A stretch of DNA of 64,000 nucleotides from Adineta ricciae (taxonomy: Eukaryota; Rotifera; Eurotatoria; Adinetida; Adinetidae), in NCBI GenBank assembly GCA_905250025.1, contig CAJNOJ010000013.1:124001-188000 (forward strand), read 5' to 3'. The notes below the pieces were generated by a model. It did not search any database, was not told the origin of the DNA, and saw only the letters and a program-made list of their open reading frames with translations. The position numbers were made by a program, and so were the translations under genes. Shown one piece after another: positions 11,847-24,110 of this stretch (its first letter is position 1; each line of letters opens with the position of its first letter).

Positions 11847-14256
11847 ATGTTTCCTTATGCAAAACTTTTATATACAAAATAAAATCTATTGTCACAATTT
11901 AAATATTCATAGTAGAAAAGGAAACGTTTTAAGATATTTCTAATGGCGCCGTCAAGTTTGTTCAAACTATTCTCACTACGACAAACTCAAGTTCTTGAGT
12001 AAAATATCACTTATAAAACTTATGGTCTGCATCTACGTTTAACTATCATGTAGGCGGAAACTGCTTCATCATAAGTGCTACTTATACTTAACCTGTATAT
12101 GTATTTCATGCTGTCGCTGTTTCACATCAATGGTCATCAACAAACAGCTGAAAATCATGATCAGATGAACCAAAGCGAATCATAGAATCTGTTGGTTTTC
12201 ACATTACTCTGTATTGATGCAATGTGTAAGATCCAGGATTCCTGCTCTCTTTTTCTCTCACTTCTAATGATAATTATTCTTTATAAAAAGATTGAAACGC
12301 AGCGTGTCAATGCTAATCACTTGTTTCCAGTGGTTATTAGAGGGAAACTTACGATATTTTCTCGATTATATACAGATATAATAAAAATCAAATCAAGACT
12401 ACCGACAAGGATTATTTAGCACTATTAATTAGCGGCTAACCGAATTTCTTTTCCATAGGAATATTCCCCTCGATTGTTAAATATTTCTCTTGCATCAATT
12501 TCAAATATCCGATACAATCGTGTGATTCCTATGAATAATAGATTCTCATCTTTATTAGATGCTGTCATGTACTTTCGTCAGATAATATCTGGAATGACGA
12601 GCAAGATAAAAAGTCGCTCGATAAAATGAATCCTCAATCAATTTTGAAAGCTAATCAAAAATTCAAATGAGTTATTCATCGTTCCATCCGATGCCGATTA
12701 TTCATAGAAGAGCAGACAACAAATCGAAGAGATAGAATACGCTCTGGTGTTCTGCCACGGCAAATCCGTTTGTTCGTTCGAGACGATTTTCAATTAAAAA
12801 TTCATTTCAATCAATAACTCGAAGAAAAAGATAGCAACAAGTTTCCTTCTATTTATTTTCAATACAAAAAGAAAAGAAAAGAAACGTCTGACAAATAATT
12901 ATTTTTACACTGTTGACAAAAAAAAGTATTTTCTTTCGCAAGTGAGCGAATGTCAGCACAGACTGTTTTCCTCATTTTGTATTTCCACAAGTTCAGTAAA
13001 AACAAAAAAAAAGAAGGAAAAACTATTTAGTTGATTGAATCACATCAATTTCTTTCCGTTCTACAAAATAAGAACGACTTGTCAGTGATGATTATCAATT
13101 TTTGTTTTTTCCGATGTACATATAATATGAGGGAAGAGAAAAAAAAGGAACTAATCAAATTACGCTAAACTGTTGATTCAACCGAATCAAAAGACGACAA
13201 ACAAACGAAAATATTTATTGACATCATTATTACAAATAGCAATCACGCGTTGCTTTTTTTTTTGTCGTCATGATTATTCATTGAACAAGAGAGAAAAGAA
13301 CAATTATTTCCACAATGTCTGTTTAAGCAAATCTTTTTTTTTCTCCTCTAGCTGAACTCTGATGATAATACACACGAATGGTTTCGTGATATGAATGTGT
13401 TTCGATGAAAGAAGACAATAAGATTTGGATATAGAAAAAAGTTTCATCTCGCACGAGTAAACATAATAGATAAAAAAAGCAAATGAATATAGACAAATTC
13501 ATCTTAGCAGAATAAATTGTAGAGACTATAGTTTAACTGTTTTCTAATTCTCTTGACTAGAAAAGATGAATGTGAACCGGCAGAACATCTTTTTTACACC
13601 GAGAATATTTATTTAGGATGTTAATCTATATGGAATAGCTCATTTGGGTGTGGAACGTCTCTCCACAATCATCATTATCATCATCAGATGGATTCGAACA
13701 CTGTAATTGGTGAGGATTTTCCGTTTCCTCTCGTCACTGTTTCCTCATTTTGAAGTTGGCTCTGTCAACGAATAATAAGAAAGACATTTGCCTGAGTTTG
13801 AGATAGATATATGTCTTGACTTTTCTGTCATGCGATCCAACATACAGTAATAGGTAAGAAATAGAAGGTTTTATTCTGATTGATCGTTCGATGTAAGACG
13901 ATCTTCTCCTGCTGCTCTTGCGACTTCAATTAGCATGCTTCAACTATGATATAGTATAAGATCACTCTTATCAACAAAACCGAAGGAGAAAAAGAACAAG
14001 TTCATAAACAATTTCATAATGATTATAGAGAAGTTGTTATGTTGATAATCAACAATGTCTTTCTCGACTTTCAACCTATTTATATGAATGATTTGCTTTT
14101 TCTCAATACCAAGTGTGTATCTTTTCAGAGTTTGCTATTGTTATTCTTGCCGTTTTTCATAGATCGGCAATGGCGGAAATCTTGCGCATTCAATTAAAAA
14201 TTCCACTTCATGAATTAAAACGAGAAAAGAAAAGGACAAAGTAGCAGCCGCACATT

Positions 14257-14276
14257 TATATATATATATATATATA
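14257..14276. repeat. (TA)10 microsatellite
   Basis: Perfect TA run in the gene-free region upstream of VAChT. Confidence 0.9.
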
Positions 14277-16177
14277 CATCATCAATTAACCATTTGCACC
14301 TACGGTTGCCGTCAGCATTGTCGTCGAACAAAGACAAACTCTCGGCCAGTCACTCTTCTCTATTCTCACTTTCTTCCAAACTAAAGTCGCATCTCATCAT
14401 TAGTTTTTTCCCTATCATTTTTCTTCTTCTACTTCCTATAGTACTCGTTAGAATGTTTGAGCAAATGATTCTTATTAGAAAGGTAGAACGAGTATACATA
14501 AAGAGAATGTAATAACACAGTTTTTGAAGTTGATGAGGATGCTCGTTCTTGCTGTAGCATAAGAGCGCGTGTTGGAAGCTATTATCGATCAAGAGTTGCT
14601 GCAGTAACAGCAACAGTAGTAGCTTTGCTCCGGATGTAGGATGAACATCACTACTATCCGCATGTGTTGTGATTATTTGTCGTCATGCCTCATCAACGTT
14701 GCAAACTCCGTTTTGATGGGTATTTTTAGGAGAAAATTATCATAGACATTCTCTGCTTTTGATGAACATTTACTAGTTACTGTTTACTATTTCGTCACTC
14801 TTGTTGTTGTTAGTTGATTGTGCCTTAAGAGGTCTTGTTCAGTTGAATATTAGGAGAGATTCGCTCATTAGTCGAGTCTAAATCTTTGGTACTTAAGAAA
14901 GAAAATGTTGTCATTTCCAATCAAGGACATGACTAATAGAAATCGTAGTTATTTTTGTCAAGAAAAATCGAACAAACAGAGAGATAAGACTGATGAGAGA
15001 AGGGAAAAAAGAGGGGTTATATTGAAATTCGATTTATTCGAACGACAGAGATCAAGAAATCAAATCGATCTAAGATTGTGTCTCAGTGTGCGCGGCGGTG
15101 TTCATCGGCAAATCATTCACGCAAAGTTAGATTTGTTCCTTCTATCACATGCATTTCTCAGTCGACAAGAGATTAGAGAAGAAGAGAGAGACAGGGAGAG
15201 AGAGAGAGCGAGCGAATAATTTCATTTTCCATTTGACGATCTACACGGAGACTTGCATCTTCTTCTTCTTCTCCTTCTTCTTCGATATTGTCGCCATCAT
15301 CTTATTTTTCTTTCTAGTTTCCTTCTCTTGGTTTTTTCATTGCTCGACCCAGCAAAGCGATTAATGTCATCATCGCACGATCAACCATTTCTAATCAGGA
15401 TTTAAGCGAATGACGAAAATCTCTGCCTGTCTCGGTTTGTCTCTCTCTTTCTCTCTAGATAATGTTCTTCTTTTTGTAGTTTTCTATTCGTCGTATTCAG
15501 TTGAGATTTATGATGAACGTGCGATCAAATCGACGAATATAATTCGGATCTGTTCTTCACTTGTTCATAGACGTGTTCATGCATAAAATGGCCTGAGCGA
15601 GATAAAAACGGAGATAGAAGGAAACGCTCGTCATTATCATACGCTAACTGAATCGATTCGGTAGCGGAGTAGAAACATCGCTCACTAAATTATGACAATT
15701 GTACATCATCATTATCATCATTGTCGTTTCGTGCTCGTGCCGGCGCTCCTATCGTATAATAGGATTAGGTGATCAGACTGCCGAGATGTATATATTGGAG
15801 AAGCGAGGGTTTCAGCCCCGGAGCATCCTGCATATACGATGTAGAAGAGAGAGAGAGAGAGAAAAATACGAGAGATGATGATAAGACCCGTGCAATTGAA
15901 TCGTATGATAGATCATCTTGAACTTATTTTCTTTGACGTATCCTTTTCTTTTGTATTTCTAATCAACTGTATAAAAGAACATATCTTCATTACACTTCAG
16001 ATTTATAAGAATGACTTGAACTCTTTCCTTTTCTCTTTCACTTTCTGTACTTCTCGATCGACTCTGTGTTTTCTCTTCTATAATCATTCTCAGTTTTTGT
16101 CTGTTCATAGATTCATTCAATGAAAAACATCATTCTATCTTAAATTATAACAACGAACATCTCTAAATTTCCCTACC

Positions 16178-18167
16178 ATGGATGATATTCTACGAGTCGT
16201 TCAAAACCAAATATCCTATGCTTGGGATACTCTTCAAGAGATTATCAACGTCCCTAAAAGGCAACGACGATTAATTATGGTCATTGTATGTGTTGCCTTG
16301 TTACTTGATAATATGCTCTATATGGTTATTGTAAGTAGAAATATAGTCAATTGTTCTCCGATGCAAACGAGTCTTTTCATGTAGGTACCAATTATTCCCG
16401 ACTATTTACAAAGTATAGGAGCATGGTCAACAACGCCAAGTAATATAACAAAAGCGGTGCCATCAACTGCAAAAACATCGAAAATAATCACGACTACTAT
16501 TGCTACTTCCAAGGATGATGATGATAGTGCAGAAGATGTTGCTGTTGGAACATTGTTTGGTTCAAAAGCAATCATACAATTGTTAATCAATCCATTTAGT
16601 GGTGCACTAATTGACCGGATTGGTTACGATATTCCAATGTGCATTGGACTTTGTGTCATTTTTCTATCGACAACAACATTTGCATTTGGCCGTTCGTATG
16701 GCGTTTTATTCCTTGCACGAAGTTTGCAAGGAGTGGGCTCAGCATTTGCTGATACATCCGGTCTAGGTAAGTTAATATTGGTAAATGATTTCGAAAGATT
16801 CTATGCACATTTCAAATACTAGCCATGATTGCTGATCGATATCAAGATGAAGGTAGTCGTAGTCGACAATTAGGTATTGCATTAGCATTCATTTCTTTTG
16901 GATCTCTTGTTGCTCCACCATTTGGCGGTTCGTATGACAGATTTATTTTCAACTAGACTGTTAAAATTATTTATTGTTTCTTCTCGCTCAGGTATTCTAT
17001 ATCAATTCTTTGGTAAACGTGTACCGTTTATCACACTGGCTCTAATTGCCCTGCTCGATGGTGTTCTTCTATTTGTTGTCATGCGACCGAATCGACTTCG
17101 GGAAGCATTTGATTTTTCCAATAACTCGGCTGGCAAACCAAAAGGCACACCAATTTGGCGTCTTCTAATGGATCCTTACATTGCTGTATGCGCAGGAGCT
17201 TTGGCCATGGTATGTAACGCTCTCGGCTTTCGCTCGATTCGAAGTTCTGTTTGTTTTGAAGGCTAATGTTGGTTTGGCTTTTCTTGAGCCAACCATATCA
17301 ATATGGATGCGAGAGAAGATGAATGCAACCGAAGCACAAATGGGTCTCATTTGGTTGCCAGGTTTCATTCCTCATGTTAGCGGAGTTTATTTGACTGTCA
17401 AAATGAATGAACGATATCCAAAATTTCAATGGTTATTAGCAGCTATAGGGCTTGCACTTCAAGGTATCATGTGCGCTTTCGTACCATTCTGTACGAATTT
17501 CGCAACGTTAATGATACCAATCAGTGGAATTTGTTTTGGTATGCGATTTTTTTGCTGCTCATAATTGAACTAAAGCTCATCTATGTAATGTTTTGCTATT
17601 ATTCTCTAGGTAATGCTTTAGTTGATACTGCATTGTTACCGACATTAGCCTACCTTGTCGACGTTCGCCACACATCTGTTTACGGGTATGAATATAGCTA
17701 TATTGTAGATGAAAAAAAATGAAAATCTCGATTTTGTATGTAGGTCTGTTTATGCTATTGCTGATATATCTTACTCGCTCGCCTACGCAATGGGTCCCAT
17801 AGTTGCTGGATCCATTGTGTATGCAACGAATTTTCTCACATTGAATATGTTCATATTTATCAGTAATATTGCGTACGCACCGGTCTTGTATATTCTCAGA
17901 AACTTTTATGCTTATAAACCCATGGAGAATGACGAATTACGGTCATTCGCACATCAACCACTACAGAATGAACCCGATGAAGATAATTACCTACGTTCAA
18001 TATCAAATAATAACTATAATCAACAGAATGATTATGATTCATCATCCAACGCTTGGCCGAAATCGACCGTAGTGAACCAATATCCTCAAATGAGTACGAT
18101 GAACCAACAAGGTGCAGTACATTTCCAATCGAAATCAAGGAACATTGTTGATTATGATGAATTCTAA
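16178..18167 (+). CDS. SLC18A3: Vesicular acetylcholine transporter (VAChT)
   Basis: Proton antiporter of the major facilitator superfamily that loads acetylcholine into synaptic vesicles. Seven exons (16178-16330, 16385-16766, 16823-16927, 16992-17209, 17262-17538, 17610-17685, 17744-18167) join in phase to about 544 residues. It begins with the SLC18 block [20 protein letters not shown] in TM1, then a luminal loop of variable Thr/Ser/Asp composition, [43 protein letters not shown]-like [25 protein letters not shown] and [18 protein letters not shown]. The [17 protein letters not shown] segment resembles VAChT more than the monoamine transporters VMAT1/2. A long polar cytosolic tail rich in Asn, Gln and Tyr follows TM12. 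ChAT starts 470 bp downstream on the same strand. AATAAA at 18523 is a plausible poly(A) signal. Confidence 0.95.
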
Positions 18168-18637
18168 GCCACACCGATCTGACATCGAGACTGCACAGTC
18201 AAGCCGGTGATGTATTTTTATTATATTATTTTAGGGAATTTTCTCTTCTGTTTTCTTTGCTCTTTTTTTTTCTAAAAACTCTGTCGTTCGTATGTTGTTG
18301 TGAATGAGAGTCGGCCTTCTTTTTCTCTTCTCTTCTTTCTGTCATCGTACATTTTATCAATTATTTAGTTTAGTGTCATGATTTCTAAGAACCAACCAAT
18401 ATATCATCAAACATATCATTTGAACTGATGTATAAAGAGACAAATTTGTGTGCCTGTTTTCTCGATGTTCGTATTGACCTACTTCCTTGAATCTACTTTC
18501 GCTCATGCGATTTTGCCTTTGAAATAAATTCCGTGTAGTTTAATGTTGTTCCAGTCTAACATTCATAAACATATGATTTTTTAGATTTTCAGAAGAAAAG
18601 AAAACAGGAAGAGAAGCAGAAAAGAGAGAAGAGAATC

Positions 18638-21600
18638 ATGGAAGATCTATCGTCTCAATTGCCAACATTAGACAAATATATTGGACGTATTAAACGACAA
18701 CAAACTGAAGATAAAGACTGTTCGAAATGGGATGTTGAGGTGAGCTTGTAGAGTACCCGAAGCGAGCGAAAAACATGTCTAACCTGTGTCTATCTCGTGA
18801 TATTTCATAGAAAGGACTGCCACATCTTCCTGTGCCTGATTTGGATGCAACTTTGACGAAATATCTTCGCTGTTTGGAACCGATTCAAAGCAGCGAGGAA
18901 TTCGATCGAACCAAACAATTAGTAGATCAATTTCGTGCGCCGAAGGACATCATTGGCCAACGACTACAAGATATGCTCATTGAGCATGCATCGAAATCTG
19001 AGAATTATGTATGTAGAAAGTAATCTCGATCAATGACATGAAAAGCAAAACACGAAGAAATCGTCTTACGAACTAATCTTTTCTTTCTTCAGGCAGTCGA
19101 CTGGTGGTTAGAAGACATGTATCTTGCAAATCCTCTTCCATTACCAATTAATTCTAATCCTGCGTTTGTTCTTCCGCAACAACATTTCGCAAACACAGAA
19201 GATTACTTAAAGTATGTAATCACATTTGATATTCAACAAATGAAACATGCTTTGTCCGTTCAGATTCATTGCAAAATTAATATCAGGAATATTAGATTAT
19301 AAAGTATTAATCGATGGGTAAGTTGACGACAGGAAAAGAAACAACAATCACGGAGAATGATTGGAATTAAGCAAATCAAATTATGTTCGTGTTTAGTCGA
19401 GCATTGCCAATCGATCGAGCAACTAGCCGAGAAAAAGGTCAACCGCTTTGCATGGAACAGTATTATCGTCTATTTTCATGTTATCGTATGCCCGATGTTC
19501 CGCAAGATCGTCTTATACAAATTCGTAATAGTAAAGTCGTTCATCATCAGGTCGAACATGTGATTGTTGTCTATCGAAATCAATTCTTTGTATTGAGTGT
19601 CGTGATTAATTTTACGCGACTCGATGAAGATGATATTTATTCGTTACTACGACGAATTGTTCGAATGGCTGATGATGATCCCTATGCATCTGATGATGTC
19701 GGCATTTATACATCATTGCCACGACGAAATTGGGCACATATACGAACGGAATTAATGAAAGGTAAAAATGAATTCTGAGGAACTTTTGTGTTAAAAAGAA
19801 TTTTAAAATAATATCTGTTGTTTAGATTCTTTGAATCGAGACTCGCTTGATCTGATCGAACGATGTATATTCATTATTTGTTTGGATCAATCCGAATCAT
19901 CAAATGATTCTGAAGACGATGGCGAGTCAGTTAATTTCAGCAAGGCAACAAAACGAGATTTTGTGTCACTGGGTGAACAAATTCTACACGGCGGAAGAAA
20001 TACGATTAACGCTGCAAATCGTTGGTACGATAAGACCATGCAATTCATAATCGGCACCGATGGTCTCTTCGGATTAAATTATGAGCATTCACCAGCTGAA
20101 GCAATAGCTGTCATTCAGTTGATCGAGCATCTATTTAAATATATGTAAGTCGAGAGAAAAATGAAGATGTCTAATCGATTTCGCGGATCATTTTAGGGAG
20201 GAGAAAAGTCGGGAGAGATTTCGTCGTTCAAAATCACTATGTGAACTTCCGGTACCACATCGATTGAAATGGAATCTAAATAATTTTCTGCGACAAAATC
20301 TATTGGTTGCTAAACAGTCTTTGCAAGAGTATGATTGACTATATTTTGTGATAAATTCCATTTTTCGATATTCAACTTTGCTTTTTAGAGCAATCAATAA
20401 TTTCGACATGCGTATTCTGAAATTTACAGACTATGGTAAAGAATTCCCCAAAGAGCACAATATGAGTCCTGATGCGTTCGTTCAAATGTGTCTGCAATTT
20501 ACTTACTTCAAGTTCGTACACGGTTGATAGTTCCTCGTATAAAAATAAAACAAGTGCCGTTTAGAATGTACAACAAACTTGTGTCAACATACGAAAGTGC
20601 GTCAACACGACGTTTCCATCTCGGTCGTGTGGATAATATTCGAGCGAATACACCGGAAGCACTGCTGTGGGCACGCGCCATGGTCGATGAAACCGGCAAC
20701 ATATCAGCTGCTGAAAAACTGCGTCTGTTTCGGCAAGCTATGCAAGCACAAACTGATCTCATGGTTCAAGTAAGAATTCTACTCAATAGACTGAAAGTCT
20801 TCTTCTCAGATACTATTTAAAAAAAGATGTACATCTTGTGACTAGAAACTTATAATTAAGATAGTTAATTAGTTAGTTTGAATTGGAAAGGCACGGCATG
20901 CAAAGATAGAGATGTCAATAGAACAGGTTCAAATTCGTACTTCTCTTTATGTGATAACCTAATTAATTCTGTCGCGACATACATCGACATTCCCGTGAGT
21001 ACGATGTTAGAAGTCCTGACATAGCCGACGGTTTTCGTAATGAATATGATTAATCTTAATTTATTCATATGAAAATATCTGTTGTAGCACGAAACAACAT
21101 TTTGTACAAGTAAGTATTAACCATCACGATTTGTAGAACTAATGAACTAATCGTACGAATGTATTTCGCTGCTTAAAATTAAATTGAACAACATCTTTTA
21201 AATGATTTATATTTTTTAGAATATCCTCGGCAATGGCATGGACTGTCACAGTAAGTTCCTGAATATTTTCTTTTCGAAAAACATTTCACTATATGATAAC
21301 TTTAGTGCTTGCTTTGAAACAAATTGCACGCGACAATAATCTTCCAATCCCGGAGCTATTTCTTGATCCCGGTTATGCATTAAGTAATCATTTTAGTCTC
21401 TCAACTAGTCAAGTAACAACTAATATCAATGATTCGTTTATTTGCTATGGTGCCGTCGTACCTGATGGTTACGGTTGCTCTTACAATGTTCGTTCAGATT
21501 ATATTCTTTTTTGTATTTCATCATTTAATAATTGTTCAACAACGAATTCTCAAGAATTTGCCGAATCTCTAACAGATACACTCTATGAAATACGTGATCT

Positions 21601-21730
21601 GTGTACACTTGTACAACGTCAACAACAAACAATCGCCCTTCGACGACCATCCTATGCTGCTAAGTTGGTCGCGCAGCAATCTATTTCATCTAATTCAATA
21701 CATATAAATGAACAGAATAATAATAATTAA
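18638..21730 (+). CDS. CHAT: Choline O-acetyltransferase
   Basis: Makes acetylcholine from choline and acetyl-CoA in the presynaptic cytosol. Eleven exons (18638-18739, 18811-19008, 19093-19211, 19264-19317, 19397-19761, 19826-20144, 20197-20328, 20389-20511, 20565-20769, 21220-21250, 21306-21730) join to about 690 residues, a normal ChAT length. Family blocks: LPHLPVPDLDATLTKYL, WWLEDMYL, GQPLCMEQYYRLF, NRDSLDLIERC, ANRWYDK, the catalytic-His block YEHSPAEA (His about residue 367), STYESASTRRF, GRVDNIRANTPEA, SLSTSQV and ILFCISSF. The order and spacing fit choline rather than carnitine acyltransferases. Intron 9 (20770-21219) is 450 nt, far longer than the others, which are about 50-85 nt; exon 10 is only 31 nt. 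The gene ends 66 bp from the convergent SMT gene. Confidence 0.96.
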
Positions 21731-21796
21731 GAAATAAAAATGAAAACTATCACACAGTTCGTTGTCTTGTTTCTTCTTGCCTAGCACATATTATCT

Positions 21797-22887
21797 TTAA
21801 GATTTACGAGCTATAAAAAAGAAGTATGGCGTAAAGATGCCCGTTTGACCGCCACGTAATAGGCCAACTGCTGCTTTCTCGAGAATTTCGAGTGTACCTA
21901 TGGTACCTTCAGCAGCAAGTTTGGTTTTCTCCATAAACCAAACCATATTTCGTGTAAACCAACGGCCGACAGCGGTTGTACGGAAGTTTGCTAATGAGAA
22001 ATATGAATCACCACCAATAAATGGTTGGTACCATGGAATATCACCTTCCGGTATAATTCGACTTTCTTCGACAGTGAAACCAACTGTTTTCAAGTCCACA
22101 ACCAAATCATCGGTTGATTTCAAATCAGGCAGTCCATCACCTTCTTCAATCAAACGCTTCATTTCACGATGATCACGGTTGTCTTTATCGTATTTATCAG
22201 TTATACACCAATCATAACCAACAAAAGAGCCACCTGGTTTCAATACTCGAAATACTTCAGCGAAACACTTAGCCTAAACACAATCATTAAGAAAGAGAAA
22301 ATCGGCACAGCAATTTACCTTTTCTGGTGCATGACATGCGGCTTCGATAACATAAACATGATCGAAAGTATTATCTTCAAATGGTAATTGCATGAAATCT
22401 CCTTGAATAAATTGACAATTAGCCGGTACACCTACAACACAAGATTTCTCCAATAACAAAAAAAAAAAAGACTAAAAAGGTTTCTACCAATAGCCTTCGC
22501 TCGTTGAATTTGATATTGACTAATTGTTACACCAGTGACATGTGCACCACTTAAATTTGCAATGCGTCTCAATGGTCCGCCAACACCACAACCAATATCA
22601 AGTACTTTATCGCCTGGTTTCAGTTGCATTCGCAATGCTAAATACGATTCGTGTCGTTGAATCGATTCTGCTAATGTTTCACCGCGAAATCGATTAGCAA
22701 AATGAAAACTTTGACCCCAACCGTATTCGTAAAAATCAGTTGCTAAACTATAATAATTGCTCACCAAGGTCTTATATTCATCTTTTCGTTTGTCGATCGA
22801 TGTTCCATCTTCGTAGAGTTGATTGTAAGACGAAACTTCTTTTTTCACAGCTTCATTTGAACGATGTATTAACGTTTTCTCTGACAT
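21797..22887 (-). CDS. SMT1: Sterol 24-C-methyltransferase
   Basis: SAM-dependent enzyme (fungal ERG6, plant SMT1) that methylates C24 of the sterol side chain. Three exons (22887-22488, 22431-22319, 22273-21797) join to about 329 residues, the usual length. Visible motifs: [13 protein letters not shown] (residues about 55-67, the SMT sterol-binding region I), the SAM motif [12 protein letters not shown] (96-107), EAACHAPEK in the second exon, and a C-terminal SMT domain with [13 protein letters not shown] and [14 protein letters not shown]. The upstream in-frame extension to 22917 has no ATG, so I start at MSEKT. A TATATATATATA stretch lies about 70 bp upstream. The introns are short like those of neighbouring genes, so this is a resident gene and not bacterial contamination. 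Most animals lack the enzyme. Confidence 0.93.
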
Positions 22888-23330
22888 TGTAAATAACAAA
22901 CAGTTGATTGGGTACAAATTTGTTATGGTGTGACTTTCGGCAGATGTATCTACCTATATATATATATACGCGTTGGTATGGGCAGACCATTAGCTTATTT
23001 ATTTAGTCAAAACTACTGATTCGTCAGGGGACGCTCGAATCGATAAAGAACAACAGTTGGTTGAGTTATGCGGAACGCACAGGTAAAGGAAAGGAATGCA
23101 TGACAACGCACTGAACGCAAAATGGTGACATTTTCCCGGTCGATATGACTCATTCGAAGAGGATATACTTAATGAATGTAACAGTAGAAAAAAATATCAT
23201 AATATCAGTTTATGTTCCGTTAACTAGTGTTAATGGTTGAAACTTATGTATGTTGCATGTGCTTACTAAGAAGAGAAATGTACAAACGAAAGAGAGATTC
23301 TCAAAAGTTTAACAATAAAAGGAGGAAAGG

Positions 23331-23356
23331 TTTTTCTTTTCTTTTCTTTTCTTTTC
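23331..23356. repeat. (TTTTC)n short tandem repeat
   Basis: About five copies of a TTTTC pentamer in non-coding DNA. Confidence 0.85.
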
Positions 23357-23837
23357 TGGCATTGTAAAATCAATAAAGGACTTCGTACGACTGGTAAGTT
23401 GATTTCTCTTTGTTTGATTTGAATAGTGTCAGGAATGTTGTTTTTCTTTATGCAAATGATTGATTTCAGTTTTTCAAGACCGTTTTCTTGCAGGCTATAA
23501 ATGAAGATTTCTCTCTCTATTTGTATTTCAACATTGCAGTGAATCGATTGTTGTAGACATAAATAAAATAGATACGAAGTTGTATATTATACGCCAAAGT
23601 ATGAATTCAGACTAAAAACTGTGGATAGCAAAGTAAGTCGATTACTCTATTTGTCTGCTACGTACGGTAAACAAAATCTGTAATTATTTTTATATTGAAT
23701 TATCTGAACAGATGTTCATAAGGATTCTTTCCTATGTGTTTATGTATGTATTTACGCTTGCACAGAAGACAAGAAGAAGTAGTCTGTTAATAGAGTAACG
23801 AGTGAAGACAAACATTGGATTTATTCATGTGGAATCA

Positions 23838-24110
23838 TCATATAAGCATTTCTTGAGAAGTCTTGTCACTCTCATACTTTTCTATAGAAGTTGAAAGATC
23901 ATTCATTGCCCTTCGAGTTGTTCTTTCATATACACATGATATATCAAATAAATGTTGACTGAGATCATGGACAATATCGGTAGGTTTTGTCACATTATTA
24001 AGTAGCAAACATTCGTTACGTTCATCAGTATGCATCGCCGTCTCATATATCGTCAATCTTCTACATCGATGAAAGTAAATGTATGGAAGAAAGAAAAAGA
24101 CAAGAATCAC
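23838..24110 (-). CDS. Possible small exon, hypothetical
   Basis: An open frame of 90 codons. Its first 20 or so codons are T-rich, but from an AG acceptor-like site near 24061 onward the reading RRLTIYETAMHTDERNE... has balanced, helical composition with heptad-like hydrophobic spacing (VHDLSQHLFDISCVYERTTRRAMNDLSTSIEKYE). It could be the last exon of a small coiled-coil protein of the BLOC/BORC size class. No upstream exon or family match is visible, so it may equally be chance. Confidence 0.25.
   Translation of the reverse strand: MILVFFFLPYIYFHRCRRLTIYETAMHTDERNECLLLNNVTKPTDIVHDLSQHLFDISCVYERTTRRAMNDLSTSIEKYESDKTSQEMLI

Larger units (their letters stand above)
11771..16177. other. 4.4-kb gene-free region 5' of the cholinergic locus
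   Basis: The longest stretch without a credible gene. It contains simple repeats (GT at 11829, TA at 14257, GA-rich tracts near 15180 and 15847), T- and A-runs and short open frames with repetitive composition only. A TATA-like TATATATT lies near 15788, about 390 bp upstream of the VAChT ATG. Because animal cholinergic loci use a shared 5' non-coding exon and promoter, this region is the obvious place for those elements, but no exon can be identified by reading alone. Confidence 0.5.

Noticed and set aside
14905-15219. Plus-strand ORF of 104 codons ending in an RERERERASE run
   Set aside because: The tail comes from a GA repeat and the rest has no family or splice partners; treated as non-coding.
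16331-17740. Short ORFs that begin or end inside VAChT introns (for example extra N-terminal or C-terminal tails)
   Set aside because: They are exon readings extended into introns; conserved VAChT joins at each GT-AG site replace them.
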